Position numbers and translations under genes: made by a program. Shown here piece by piece: positions 36,979 to 46,356 of a stretch of DNA of 64,000 nucleotides (positions within the stretch are counted from its first letter, which is position 1; each line of letters begins with the position of its first letter). The notes beneath the pieces are model-generated. The model searched no databases and was not told where the DNA came from. It was given only the letters and a program-made list of their open reading frames with translations. Source of the stretch: Bacillota bacterium (GTDB lineage: Bacteria; Bacillota; Limnochordia; Darwinibacteriales; DTU012); assembly GCA_012520795.1 (NCBI GenBank), contig JAAYNP010000117.1, positions 1-64,000 of the forward strand. Reading direction: 5' to 3'.

Positions 36979-37680
36979 TCAGCGGTTGAATTTGTCGAAG
37001 ATCTTCTGAAACTGGGCTCCCAACTGGATCGATTGGATAAACATGGCCAGATAAGCGCTGCGCACGGGATCCGTTTCGTACCTCAACTCGTTGGCCAGAT
37101 AAAGCTCCAGTTCCTGGACATTTCCGATGGGCTCCGCTAGCTCTTTAAGCCGTTCCAGGGCGCCCTCATACGCCTCGACGTAATCCAACTGCTGATAAAC
37201 GAAGCAAAGCTGGTTTAAGAACAGCATCCTCCAGATCGAATCAAACAGCTTGAGCGCCTTTTGCAAGACAGCTTCCGCCTGTGGATATTTTTTCTTAAAA
37301 GTGAGTACCCTAGCAGTTAGGTAATAAAGCTCAGGGTTTGGTGGCAATTGGCAGTCCAGGTCATTGTTAGTTAGCAGGGAATTTGTTAGCTGTTCTAGAA
37401 ATATAACCGTAGGTGTTTTCGGAAGCTGTGCCAGGTATTGCCTGCAGATGTCGGGGTGGAGAAGGGCCGCTTTGGCCTTGGCCAGTATCGTATAATCACC
37501 GACCAATTCGGCAACTGTTGTATCGAGTTTGCGTGCGATTTTGGAAAGCGTGTCGAGAGAGGGTTGAATGCGCCCCCGTTCGATCTGACTGATATAGCTG
37601 CGGGTCCAGTCTCCCTTTGCCAAAGCTTCCTGGCTCAGTTTCATTTTTTTTCTGCGCAGCTGGATATTGTCGCCGATCAT
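36979..37680 (-). CDS. XRE-family regulator with C-terminal TPR-like domain
   Basis: 233 residues from the ATG at 37680; an in-frame start 132 bases upstream lies in promoter-like sequence. Residues 1-60 are a helix-turn-helix (NIQLRRKKMKLSQEALAKGD, SYISQIERGRIQPSLDTLSK IARKL). Residues 75-233 are helical pairs reminiscent of tetratricopeptide repeats (PELYYLTARVLTFKKKYPQAEAVL), as in PlcR/Rgg-like regulators that bind peptides. No peptide gene is seen nearby. Divergent from mazEF; the 193-base gap between them holds promoters and an inverted repeat. Confidence 0.8.
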   Translation of the reverse strand: MIGDNIQLRRKKMKLSQEALAKGDWTRSYISQIERGRIQPSLDTLSKIARKLDTTVAELVGDYTILAKAKAALLHPDICRQYLAQLPKTPTVIFLEQLTNSLLTNNDLDCQLPPNPELYYLTARVLTFKKKYPQAEAVLQKALKLFDSIWRMLFLNQLCFVYQQLDYVEAYEGALERLKELAEPIGNVQELELYLANELRYETDPVRSAYLAMFIQSIQLGAQFQKIFDKFNR

Positions 37681-37719
37681 CGCATAACACCTTCTTTTAA
37701 GAAAATTGTCATATCCCAA

Positions 37720-37764
37720 AAATATGGAAATTAGAAATCTCTCTATGAATAGATTACCATATTT
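37720..37764. repeat. Inverted repeat between the XRE regulator and mazEF
   Basis: AAATATGG (37720-37727) and CCATATTT (37757-37764), 8-bp perfect arms 29 bases apart. It may be an operator for the XRE protein, controlling itself or the mazEF promoter just downstream. Confidence 0.35.
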
Positions 37765-37791
37765 CGTGGATAAGTGCAATTTTTCCATACA

Positions 37792-37821
37792 TTGACAAAT
37801 CATTTTCTGCAAAATTATAAT
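37792..37821 (+). promoter_or_regulatory. Sigma-A promoter of mazEF
   Basis: TTGACA (37792-37797), 18 bases, TATAAT (37816-37821): both hexamers perfect, one of the strongest promoters in the window. Confidence 0.8.
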
Positions 37822-37873
37822 GGAGTTACCCTTTGGTCAAGGAAATGCTGGTCATTATTCTGTCAAGAGGTGA

Positions 37874-38149
37874 ATGGTTTTGGCCCAAAAAAAGCGTATA
37901 GTGGTCTGTGTACCCAACAAGCTGTTGAAGGAAGTGGATCAGGTAGTGCGGGAAGGGAACGGCAACCGCAGCCAGTTTATCCGGGAGGCCGTCCAAATGT
38001 ATATTCTACACAGGAAGCGAGTTGCCCTGCGCGAACAGCTGAAAAAGGGATATCAAACAATGGCAGCCATAAACCTGCTCTTGGCTGAAGAAGGAACTGA
38101 TGAGCAGCTGCTTGACCAGTACGAAAGTCAGTTGGCGGAGGCTGAATAA
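37874..38149 (+). CDS. mazE: Ribbon-helix-helix antitoxin (MazE / EndoAI type)
   Basis: 91 residues from ATG 37874; a TTG two codons later (37880) is better spaced from AGAGGTG. The N-terminus [20 protein letters not shown] followed by [15 protein letters not shown] is a CopG-type ribbon-helix-helix DNA-binding domain, as in B. subtilis EndoAI. The C-terminal helical tail (about 55-91) would wrap the toxin. Toxin gene starts 1 base after the stop. Antitoxin plus complex normally autorepress. Confidence 0.88.
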   Translation: MVLAQKKRIVVCVPNKLLKEVDQVVREGNGNRSQFIREAVQMYILHRKRVALREQLKKGYQTMAAINLLLAEEGTDEQLLDQYESQLAEAE

Positions 38150-38150
38150 T

Positions 38151-38507
38151 GTGCAGCAGACGGTAAAGCGAGGGGATATCTTCTATGCCAACCTCAATCC
38201 GGTCATCGGCTCGGAACAGGGCGGCGTCAGGCCAGTTTTGATCATCCAGAACAATATCGGCAACAAGTACAGCCCGACCACGATCATTGCCGCGATTACG
38301 TCGAAAATCAAAAAGGCCAAGCTGCCGACTCACATAGAGCTGCCGGCTGCTGAGTTTAACCTGGACAAAGACTCAGTTATTCTCCTGGAGCAGCTGCGGA
38401 CCATTGACAAACGGCGCTTGAAGGAGAAAATAGCCCATTTGGATGAAGAAATCATGAGCGAAATCGATCGGGCCATTATGATCAGCCTGGGCTTGGTCGA
38501 ATTGTAA
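38151..38507 (+). CDS. mazF: mRNA interferase MazF / EndoA toxin
   Basis: 118 residues from GTG 38151. It cleaves mRNA at short ACA- or UAC-like sites in the cytoplasm. Family marks: [26 protein letters not shown] at the N-terminus with the catalytic Arg and Thr region ([22 protein letters not shown]) and [13 protein letters not shown]. All are intact, so the toxin should be active. It is of the EndoA subtype widespread in Bacillota. Its antitoxin gene lies 1 base upstream and a terminator follows. Confidence 0.93.
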   Translation: MQQTVKRGDIFYANLNPVIGSEQGGVRPVLIIQNNIGNKYSPTTIIAAITSKIKKAKLPTHIELPAAEFNLDKDSVILLEQLRTIDKRRLKEKIAHLDEEIMSEIDRAIMISLGLVEL

Positions 38508-38540
38508 AGCACTCATCTATGTTGAGTGTTTTTCTTTTTT
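38507..38540 (+). terminator. Terminator of mazEF
   Basis: CACTCA / TGAGTG stem (6 bp plus weak extension), 7-base loop, followed by two T runs (TTTTT C TTTTTT). Confidence 0.75.
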
Positions 38541-38555
38541 GGGGGAGGTACAGCC

Positions 38556-39263
38556 ATGAATCCGTTGATTGGTATTACCTGCAGCCACCAATGGGAGGAG
38601 CCCAGGCGGTTTTATGTCCATACTGCCTACGTCCAGGCAGTTGCCGCCGCGGGCGGCATCCCGGTGCTTGTTCCTTATCAGGATGATTCCTGCTTGGAAG
38701 CGATTCTGGGGCAAATCGCCGGGTTATTGGTTCCCGGAGGCAGTGATCTTGATTCAAGCCATTTTAACCAGGAATTGCATCCAAAAAGCGGTATAATTGA
38801 TCCTTGGAGGGACTGTTTGGATCTGGCCATGATCCGGGGCGCCCTGGCCCGAGAGCTTCCAATCCTGGCAGTCTGCCGCGGCTCCCAGGTGCTAAACGTG
38901 GCCTGCGGCGGAAGTTTGATCCAAGATATTGAAAGCCAGATCCAGGAGCCGATCAAGCATCAGCAGCAGGCACCGGCGTGGTACCCCACCCATGAAGTGG
39001 CGATCGAGGCCGGCAGCCTGTTGGCCCGGATTTTCGAAACTACTTCACTGAGGGTCAATTCCTTCCATCACCAGGCGCTGGATCAGATTGCTTCCGGTTT
39101 CCGGGTTTCAGCCGCCGCCGGCGATGGAGTGGTGGAGGCCATTGAAAGCGTCAACCACAGGTTTGTACTGGGGGTGCAGTGGCACCCTGAGTTAATGATC
39201 AACGGCGATCCCGCTATGGGCAAGCTGTTTGTTCATTTCGTGGGAGCTGCAAAGGAGCGCTAG
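38556..39263 (+). CDS. Gamma-glutamyl-gamma-aminobutyrate hydrolase family protein (peptidase C26)
   Basis: 235 residues from ATG 38556 behind GGGGGAGG. A class I glutamine-amidotransferase fold acting as a hydrolase of gamma-glutamyl bonds. Nucleophile Cys in AVCRGSQVLNVACGG, oxyanion loop GLLVPGGSDLDSSHF, catalytic His/Glu in GVQWHPELM; all three are present. The PuuD subfamily cleaves gamma-glutamyl-GABA; the precise substrate here is not known. It is next to an asparaginase, suggesting amino-acid catabolism. Confidence 0.9.
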   Translation: MNPLIGITCSHQWEEPRRFYVHTAYVQAVAAAGGIPVLVPYQDDSCLEAILGQIAGLLVPGGSDLDSSHFNQELHPKSGIIDPWRDCLDLAMIRGALARELPILAVCRGSQVLNVACGGSLIQDIESQIQEPIKHQQQAPAWYPTHEVAIEAGSLLARIFETTSLRVNSFHHQALDQIASGFRVSAAAGDGVVEAIESVNHRFVLGVQWHPELMINGDPAMGKLFVHFVGAAKER

Positions 39264-39291
39264 GGATGCCGGCAGAAAACGGAGGTAGCAT

Positions 39292-40314
39292 ATGGCAAGC
39301 ATTGTGGCAAGAGTGTATCGGAACCAGATGGGGGAGAGTGTGCATTATGGCGATTGGGTGATTGTCGATCCTGACGGGGCGATCATCGCCAGCCAGGGTA
39401 ATCCGCAGTTAAAGGCTTATTTCCGTTCCGCCGCCAAACCTATCCAGGCTTTGCCTGTCGTGGAGCAGGGGGCTTGTGATTGCTTTGGTTTCAGTGATCC
39501 GGAGCTGGCGGTCATGTGTGCGTCCCACGACGGGGAACCGCAGCATCTGGCTGCAGTTTCGTCCATCTTGGCCAAGATCGGGCTTGACTACAATGCGCTT
39601 CAGTGTGGGATTCACCCTCCGCGGGAACCGCACCTGTATCAAGTGTTAATCCGCACCGGGGCAGAGCCGCACGAACTGCACAACAACTGTTCCGGCAAAC
39701 ATGCTGGAATGCTAGCTTTATGTGTTTATCACGGCTGGGATCGCGAAAGCTACCGGTCCCCGGATCATCCTCTGCAGCAGATGCTTTTGACATATATCAG
39801 CGAGTTTTGTGATGCTGCCGGGGACAAAATAACCTTGGGTACCGACGGCTGCGGCGTCCCCGTGTATGGCCTGTCCATAACTCAAATGGCCTTGGCATGG
39901 GCCCGCTTGGCTGATCCCCGCCGGTTTCCGCCGCAGCGGCGCGCAGCGGTGAAACGGATTGTGCGTGCCATGAGCAGCCATCCCCACATGGTGGCAGGGA
40001 CAAACCGGTTGTGCACAATCCTGATGAGGGCTTTCGCCAGTTATGGTTTAGCGGCCAAGTCAGGTGCGGAAGCGGTGTACTGCATTGCGCTGCCGGATCG
40101 CGGCTGGGGCCTGGCTTTGAAAATAGCCGACGGCAGCAGCCGGGCTGTGGCCCCGGTGGTGCTTGCCATTTTGGAACATCTGGGCTATAGTGGTGACAGG
40201 CATGTTTTGGGCCGGTATCATCCGTCAGTAATCCGCAATCACCATCAACAGCCTGTCGGTGAGATTGTGCCTGATCTGTCTGAAGCTAAATTTGAAAGGG
40301 TAATCAACCAGTGA
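39292..40314 (+). CDS. Asparaginase (L-asparaginase II family, PF06089)
   Basis: 340 residues. N-terminal VYRNQMGESVHYGDWVIVDPDG, then FRSAAKPIQALPVVEQGA, MCASHDGEPQH and NNCSGKHAGMLAL are typical of the rhizobial AnsA/thermolabile-type asparaginase family. It would release ammonia and aspartate from asparagine, with no signal peptide, so in the cytoplasm. Its end overlaps tsaE by 4 bases, linking it transcriptionally to the tRNA-modification cluster. Confidence 0.85.
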   Translation: MASIVARVYRNQMGESVHYGDWVIVDPDGAIIASQGNPQLKAYFRSAAKPIQALPVVEQGACDCFGFSDPELAVMCASHDGEPQHLAAVSSILAKIGLDYNALQCGIHPPREPHLYQVLIRTGAEPHELHNNCSGKHAGMLALCVYHGWDRESYRSPDHPLQQMLLTYISEFCDAAGDKITLGTDGCGVPVYGLSITQMALAWARLADPRRFPPQRRAAVKRIVRAMSSHPHMVAGTNRLCTILMRAFASYGLAAKSGAEAVYCIALPDRGWGLALKIADGSSRAVAPVVLAILEHLGYSGDRHVLGRYHPSVIRNHHQQPVGEIVPDLSEAKFERVINQ

Positions 40315-40775
40315 AATATCTTGCAGAATCCCCCCAGGACACTAAGGAATTTGGCATGGCCCTGGCCAGGCTGCTTCAGCCCGGGGACTTAATCAGCCTC
40401 GAGGGCGAGCTGGGCGCAGGCAAAACGCAGGTGGCCAAGGGAATCGGTGCCGGGCTGGGCATATTGGAAACCACAATCACCAGCCCCAGCTTTACGCTGA
40501 TTAATCAATATGAAGGCCAATACCCTGTATACCATTTTGACGTGTACCGGATCGAGCCCTCCAGCCTGGAGGATCTTGGCTATGAAGAATACTTCTTTGG
40601 CAACCGGATTTGCCTGGTGGAGTGGGGCAACCGGATTCGGGAATACCTGCCCGCAGAATACCTGCAGATCGTCATCAGGGAGACAGCCCCTCAACAGCGG
40701 GAGCTGATCCTCACCGCCCATGGGGAGCGCTATCGAAGACTGTTATCCCAGCTGAGAGTGGTGGTCCAGGCATGA
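40311..40775 (+). CDS. tsaE: tRNA t6A biosynthesis ATPase TsaE
   Basis: 154 residues, GTG start overlapping the previous stop. TsaE is a P-loop ATPase that regenerates the TsaB-TsaD complex making N6-threonylcarbamoyladenosine at tRNA position 37. Walker A is GELGAGKTQVAKGIGAGL; the conserved SPSFTLINQYEG switch and the HFDVYRIEPSSLEDLGYEEYFFG region are present. First gene of the tsaE-tsaB-rimI-tsaD set. Confidence 0.95.
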   Translation: MKYLAESPQDTKEFGMALARLLQPGDLISLEGELGAGKTQVAKGIGAGLGILETTITSPSFTLINQYEGQYPVYHFDVYRIEPSSLEDLGYEEYFFGNRICLVEWGNRIREYLPAEYLQIVIRETAPQQRELILTAHGERYRRLLSQLRVVVQA

Positions 40776-41464
40776 TCATTCTGGGAATTGACACTTCGAC
40801 AAGTATGGGTGGTGCCGCGGTTGTCAGCAGCGAGGGCTTGGCGGCCGAGTATTTGCTCCGGATTCACAACGGCCATTCCGAGCGGATCATCCCCGCTGTG
40901 GAAAGAGCCCTGGCCGATTCAGGCATATGGCTGCCTGATGTCGATGCCTTTGCAGTGGTTACCGGCCCCGGATCGTTTACCGGGATTCGTGTTGGGCTGG
41001 CGACCGTCAAAGGTTTCGCTTACAGCCTTGGCAAACCGATCATCCCTGTAACGGCCATGGAAGCGCTGGCCTGGCAGTTCCGGGCCTATCCCCATTTGAT
41101 CTATCCAATTATTGATGCCCGGCGCAGTGAGGTTTTCACCCAGCCGTTTCTCGAAGGTGCACCGGTCAAAGCAGCGTCCAACTGTAAAATCAGTGACCTG
41201 GTTCTGGAGTTGGCTTCCCATTCCAGGCCGGTTTTGCTTGTGGGCCAAGGTGCGCTTCAGCACCGGGAACACCTGGCCGGGTTGGAGCATGCTGTTTTTC
41301 CCCCAAACGAGCAGGCAGTGCTGCGGCCAAGCAGTGTTGCCGGACTTGGGCTGCACTTGCTTGGGCAGGGAAGAGAACAGGACTGGTATCAGGTGCTGCC
41401 GTTTTATATGCGCAAAAGCAGCGCAGAGTATCAATTTGGTTCAACGGAGAGGAATCATGGATGA
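40772..41464 (+). CDS. tsaB: tRNA t6A biosynthesis subunit TsaB
   Basis: 230 residues from ATG 40772 (ATGA overlap with tsaE). ASKHA-fold partner of TsaD: N-terminal ILGIDTSTSMGGAAVVSSEG, then AVVTGPGSFTGIRVGLATVKGFA. It lacks the metal-binding histidines of TsaD, as expected of the scaffold subunit. Overlaps rimI by 8 bases. Confidence 0.95.
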   Translation: MIILGIDTSTSMGGAAVVSSEGLAAEYLLRIHNGHSERIIPAVERALADSGIWLPDVDAFAVVTGPGSFTGIRVGLATVKGFAYSLGKPIIPVTAMEALAWQFRAYPHLIYPIIDARRSEVFTQPFLEGAPVKAASNCKISDLVLELASHSRPVLLVGQGALQHREHLAGLEHAVFPPNEQAVLRPSSVAGLGLHLLGQGREQDWYQVLPFYMRKSSAEYQFGSTERNHG

Positions 41465-41951
41465 CGGATTGTGGATCGATGTCATGAATGTGAGTGACAT
41501 TCCCGGCGTGCAGGTGATTGAGCGCCATTCGTTCCCTACGCCCTGGTCGATGCGGGCTTTTGTTTCCGAGATTACTGAGAACGATTGTGCTCATTATTTT
41601 GTAATGCGCAATGGCAGGCAGGTAGTGGGCTATGTGGGAATGTGGCTGATCCTGGACGAAGGCCACATTACGAATATTGCAGTCCATCCTTCCTGGCGCC
41701 GCCGGGGAATCGGCACGCGGCTGCTTAAGGCCATCGCCGCCCATGCCTACCGCCTGGGCGCCAGACGGATGACATTGGAAGTACGCCGTTCCAACTATAA
41801 AGCCCAGGCATTGTACGAAAAGTTTGGTTACAGTGTTGTCGGCGTCCGGCCTAAGTATTACCTGGATGATGGGGAAGATGCACTGATTATGTGGAAGGAA
41901 CTGAATCAAGATGAATACCAAGCCGTTTCTGACATTGGGAATAGAGACTAG
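41457..41951 (+). CDS. rimI: Ribosomal protein alanine N-acetyltransferase RimI
   Basis: 164 residues from ATG 41457 (behind CGGAGAGGA). GNAT fold: GYVGMWLILDEGHITNIAVHPSWRRRGIGTRLLKA carries the acetyl-CoA loop (RRRGIGT), and ALYEKFGYSVVGVRPKYY the terminal motif. RimI acetylates the N-terminus of ribosomal protein S18 and is usually encoded inside the tsa cluster. It overlaps tsaD by 41 bases. Confidence 0.93.
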   Translation: MDDGLWIDVMNVSDIPGVQVIERHSFPTPWSMRAFVSEITENDCAHYFVMRNGRQVVGYVGMWLILDEGHITNIAVHPSWRRRGIGTRLLKAIAAHAYRLGARRMTLEVRRSNYKAQALYEKFGYSVVGVRPKYYLDDGEDALIMWKELNQDEYQAVSDIGNRD

Positions 41952-42930
41952 CTGTGATGAGACAGCGGCAGCGGTGGTTGCCGACGGCACAAGGATCTTG
42001 TCAAACGTGATTGCCTCGCAGGTGGACTTGCATCAGCGTTTTGGCGGTGTGGTCCCGGAAATAGCAGCCCGTAAGCATATCGAGGCGGTTTTCCCGGTTA
42101 TCGACAAAGCTCTGGATGATGCAGGCACTACCTTAACAGAGATAGGCCTGATCGCCGTAACCTATGGCCCGGGATTGGTCGGGGCGCTTTTGGTGGGGCT
42201 GCAGGCGGCAAAATCACTGGCGTTTGCCTTGGGCAAGCCGTTGGTCGGCATCAACCATATTGAAGGCCATATTTATGCCAATGTCTTGGCCAATCCGGAG
42301 TTGAAACCTCCTTTTGTCTGCCTTACCGCTTCCGGAGGCCATACAGATTTGCTGTATGTGCCCGAGTTTGGCCGCTATGAGGTTTTGGGGCGCACCAGGG
42401 ACGATGCGGCAGGGGAAGCCTTTGACAAGATTGCCCGGGTGCTGGGCCTGCCTTATCCCGGAGGGCCGCAGATCAGCCGGCTGGCGGAGACGGGAAACCG
42501 GGAGGCAATCAGTTTCCCCCGGGGGTTGGGGAATGAAAACACCTTTGACTTCAGTTTCAGCGGGTTGAAAACCGCAGCCTTGAATTATATCAATCATGCC
42601 CGCCAAACCGGTGCAGAGATTAACCTGGAGGACTTTGCCGCCAGTTACCAGTGGGCAATAGTCGACGTTTTAGCGGCGAAGCTGATCCGTGCCGCTCAGT
42701 TCCAAAGAGTCAGTCAGGTGATCTTGTCCGGGGGGGTGGCAGCCAACAGGAGCCTGCGCCATGAGACAGCGCAGTTGGCTAAGGCATTGAAGATTGAAGT
42801 TTGCTTCCCTCCGCCGGAGCTGTGTACGGATAATGCTGCCATGATCGGAAGCGCCGGGCATTTCAAACACTTGGCTGGCCATGCTCATGGCTGGGATCTG
42901 AATGCTGTCCCCCAGCTGCAGCTGGCCTGA
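41911..42930 (+). CDS. tsaD: tRNA threonylcarbamoyltransferase TsaD
   Basis: 339 residues. The catalytic subunit that transfers the threonylcarbamoyl group to A37 of ANN-decoding tRNAs. N-terminal LGIETSCDETAAAVV, metal-binding HIEGHIYANVL histidines, VCLTASGGHTDLLY, and the C-terminal LSGGVAANRSLRHE and CTDNAAMIGSAG motifs are complete. Essential in most bacteria. Last gene of the asparaginase-tsa operon; no strong terminator is seen before groES. Confidence 0.97.
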   Translation: MNTKPFLTLGIETSCDETAAAVVADGTRILSNVIASQVDLHQRFGGVVPEIAARKHIEAVFPVIDKALDDAGTTLTEIGLIAVTYGPGLVGALLVGLQAAKSLAFALGKPLVGINHIEGHIYANVLANPELKPPFVCLTASGGHTDLLYVPEFGRYEVLGRTRDDAAGEAFDKIARVLGLPYPGGPQISRLAETGNREAISFPRGLGNENTFDFSFSGLKTAALNYINHARQTGAEINLEDFAASYQWAIVDVLAAKLIRAAQFQRVSQVILSGGVAANRSLRHETAQLAKALKIEVCFPPPELCTDNAAMIGSAGHFKHLAGHAHGWDLNAVPQLQLA

Positions 42931-43069
42931 TGGGGCTGTGATTAGGAACCGGATTGTTTTACTGTAAACAAATATGTTAGCATTAGGCCATGCGAGCGAG
43001 GAAATTAAAGATAATTGCACAAGGATGGCAGCAAATGACTTTTACGTTATTTTTTGGGCTGAGAACATA

Positions 43070-43099
43070 TTTGCATTTGAAAAAGTGGTTTTATATCAT
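43070..43099 (+). promoter_or_regulatory. Sigma-A promoter of groESL
   Basis: TTGCAT (43070-43075), 18 bases, TATCAT (43094-43099). The predicted transcription start falls immediately in front of the CIRCE element. Confidence 0.6.
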
Positions 43100-43108
43100 A
43101 GGTATAGG

Positions 43109-43135
43109 TTAGCACTCGCCTTTATCGAGTGCTAA
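43109..43135 (+). promoter_or_regulatory. CIRCE element (HrcA operator)
   Basis: TTAGCACTC at 43109-43117, 9 spacer bases, GAGTGCTAA at 43127-43135: a perfect match to the CIRCE consensus. HrcA repressor binds it and is released on heat stress; a DNA-located brake on groESL. Confidence 0.97.
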
Positions 43136-43178
43136 CAAATGTTAGAGAGCATGTTATAACAAAAGGAGGTACTCACGA

Positions 43179-43466
43179 ATGAATCTCAAACCATTAGGTG
43201 ACCGAGTAATACTTAAAGTATTAGAGGCAGAAGAAAAAACCGCCAGCGGAATCTTCCTGCCGGACAATGCCAAGGAGAAGCCGCAGCAGGGAAAGGTTTT
43301 GGCAGTTGGCCCTGGCAAATACAATGACGAGGGTGAACTGATTAAGGTACAGGTTAAAGAAGGCGATGTGGTTATTTTTGCCAAGTACGCCGGAACAGAG
43401 GTTAAGTACCAGGGCGAAGAGTATCTGATTGTGAAAGAATCTGACTTATTGGCAGTAGTAGGTTAA
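43179..43466 (+). CDS. groES: Co-chaperonin GroES
   Basis: 95 residues. Lid of the GroEL folding chamber. [20 protein letters not shown], mobile loop [16 protein letters not shown], and the C-terminal [14 protein letters not shown] are all canonical. AAAGGAGGT ribosome site 8 bases upstream. CIRCE-controlled, cotranscribed with groEL after a 24-base gap. Confidence 0.98.
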   Translation: MNLKPLGDRVILKVLEAEEKTASGIFLPDNAKEKPQQGKVLAVGPGKYNDEGELIKVQVKEGDVVIFAKYAGTEVKYQGEEYLIVKESDLLAVVG

Positions 43467-43484
43467 CTAAGTAAAGGAAGGTGA

Positions 43485-45110
<1,626 letters not shown>

Positions 45111-45161
45111 CAGGTCATGGGCCTGCAGCTTAGGCCGGCGCAGTGGATATGGCAGTTACTA

Positions 45162-45195
45162 AAAGGGAATCCTGTCAGAAACAGGATTCCCTTTC
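45162..45195 (+). terminator. Terminator of groESL
   Basis: A 14-bp perfect stem AAAGGGAATCCTGT / ACAGGATTCCCTTT with a 5-base loop. The T run is cut after three T and one C by the start of the intron remnant at 45196. Confidence 0.9.
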
Positions 45196-45702
45196 GTGTG
45201 CCCGGCATGTCTACCGAGTCGATGGGTTGAAAGAAACCCTATCGCCCAACCAGCGGGAAGATAACCAGCAGGCAAGGGTGCCACTGGCAACAGTGGGGTG
45301 GGCTTACGGTAAACCGCACCAAAACGCACTCGTAACCATGGGAGGAATGTGGAACAGCTAGTAATAGGCCTGAATCGCTTCCTTCGGGGATGGATTCCAT
45401 ATTTCCAGCTAGCCAACTGCAAAGTTACTTCGGGAAGTCATGGGATGGATCCGCAGAAGCGATTACTAGAAAATCTCCATGTATCGCTGGCGCAATTCGG
45501 CCAGTCCTCTGCTGAGTCTAGCTCTGCCCAACAGTTGGTTCAGGGAGATTGGACTTTTGGACCTAACGAAGTACAGTGTTGGTATTGTGTCGCAGTTCTA
45601 TGAACGGCGGTAGATTCTTCAGGAGTGGTGTACGCGGCCCGTACGCACCGTTCTGTGAGAGGAAAGCCGCTAGGCTGATCACCTAGCGGCTACCTACTCG
45701 AT
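45196..45702 (+). mobile_element. Internally deleted group II intron (class C-like) after the groESL terminator
   Basis: It begins with the group II 5' end GTGTGCCCGGCATG exactly at the base of the terminator hairpin, the target of bacterial class IIC introns. About 100 bases of domain I follow, then a fragment of the reverse transcriptase/maturase C-terminus. The 3' end has a domain V-like hairpin (GTACG / CGTACG with ACCGTTCTGTGAGAGG) and a domain VI stem (GCCGCTAGG / CCTAGCGGC) ending CTACTCGAT. Most of the usual 1.8-2 kb is missing, so it cannot move by itself. The 3' limit is approximate. Confidence 0.8.
45352..45606 (+). pseudogene. Remnant of the intron-encoded maturase (C-terminal end, frameshifted)
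   Basis: One frame gives GLNRFLRGWIPYFQLANCKV, the conserved maturase X-domain motif. A second frame from about 45488 gives LPNSWFREIGLLDLTKY, matching the extreme C-terminus of such proteins, then a stop near 45606. A frameshift and an internal deletion lie between, and the reverse transcriptase domain is absent. Non-functional. Confidence 0.75.
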
Positions 45703-45737
45703 TTACCTTTTAGATCCTTTTAAAGGAAATGGTTCTC

Positions 45738-45765
45738 TTGGCAGCGAACTATAATTAGTTATAAA
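45738..45765 (+). promoter_or_regulatory. Candidate promoter of hpt-guaA
   Basis: TTGGCA (45738-45743), 16 bases, TATAAA (45760-45765). It sits just after the intron remnant and would start transcription near 45772, which excludes the ATG at 45766 as translation start. Confidence 0.45.
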
Positions 45766-45792
45766 ATGAAAAAGAATGGAGTACCCCGAATA

Positions 45793-46347
45793 ATGGAGAT
45801 GGATTCGATTCAGGAAATACTGTTAACAGAATCACAAATTGCCGCCCGCGTTCAGCAGTTGGGCAAGGAAATCTCCCGGGATTATCAAGGCAAAGACCTG
45901 GTCCTGGTTGGCATCCTGAAAGGCGCAATCTGCTTTTTTTCAGATTTGATGCGGCAGGTCAAGATTCCGGTCAACATAGATTTCATGGCGGTATCCAGCT
46001 ACGGCAGCGCATCGCAGACATCCGGCGTGGTGAAAATCCTGAAAGACTTGGACATGGCCATCGAAGGGCGCCATGTGCTGATTGTGGAGGATATTGTTGA
46101 TACCGGATTGACCTTGAATTACCTGAAGACCAACCTCTTGTCCCGCAATCCTGCAAGCCTTAAAGTTGTTGCCCTTTTGGACAAACCAGACAGAAGGCTG
46201 ATCGATATCCACGCAGATTACTTGGGCTTTTCGATTCCGGATCATTTTGTGGTGGGATATGGCATTGATTATGCGGAACAGTATCGTTCCCTGCCCTTCG
46301 TTGCCATTCTCGATCCCGCAGCTTACCAAAGCGAAGTCAAGGAGTGA
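45793..46347 (+). CDS. hpt: Hypoxanthine phosphoribosyltransferase
   Basis: 184 residues from ATG 45793 (an earlier in-frame ATG at 45766 overlaps the -10 box). Salvages hypoxanthine and guanine to IMP and GMP using PRPP. The PRPP loop is VLIVEDIVDTGLTL; LVGILKGAICFFSDLMRQV and the C-terminal VGYGIDYAEQYRSLPFVAIL are typical. In Bacilli it usually lies between tilS and ftsH; here it is paired with guaA (9-base gap), a purine-focused unit. Confidence 0.95.
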   Translation: MEMDSIQEILLTESQIAARVQQLGKEISRDYQGKDLVLVGILKGAICFFSDLMRQVKIPVNIDFMAVSSYGSASQTSGVVKILKDLDMAIEGRHVLIVEDIVDTGLTLNYLKTNLLSRNPASLKVVALLDKPDRRLIDIHADYLGFSIPDHFVVGYGIDYAEQYRSLPFVAILDPAAYQSEVKE

Positions 46348-46356
46348 ATTTGCTTC

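Noticed and set aside
37680-37812. Upstream extension of the XRE regulator
   Set aside because: It would translate promoter and inverted-repeat sequence; the helix-turn-helix begins at the start chosen at 37680.
45703-45792. Purine riboswitch in front of hpt-guaA
   Set aside because: The 90-base gap lacks the three-way junction core and holds only a promoter-like sequence.
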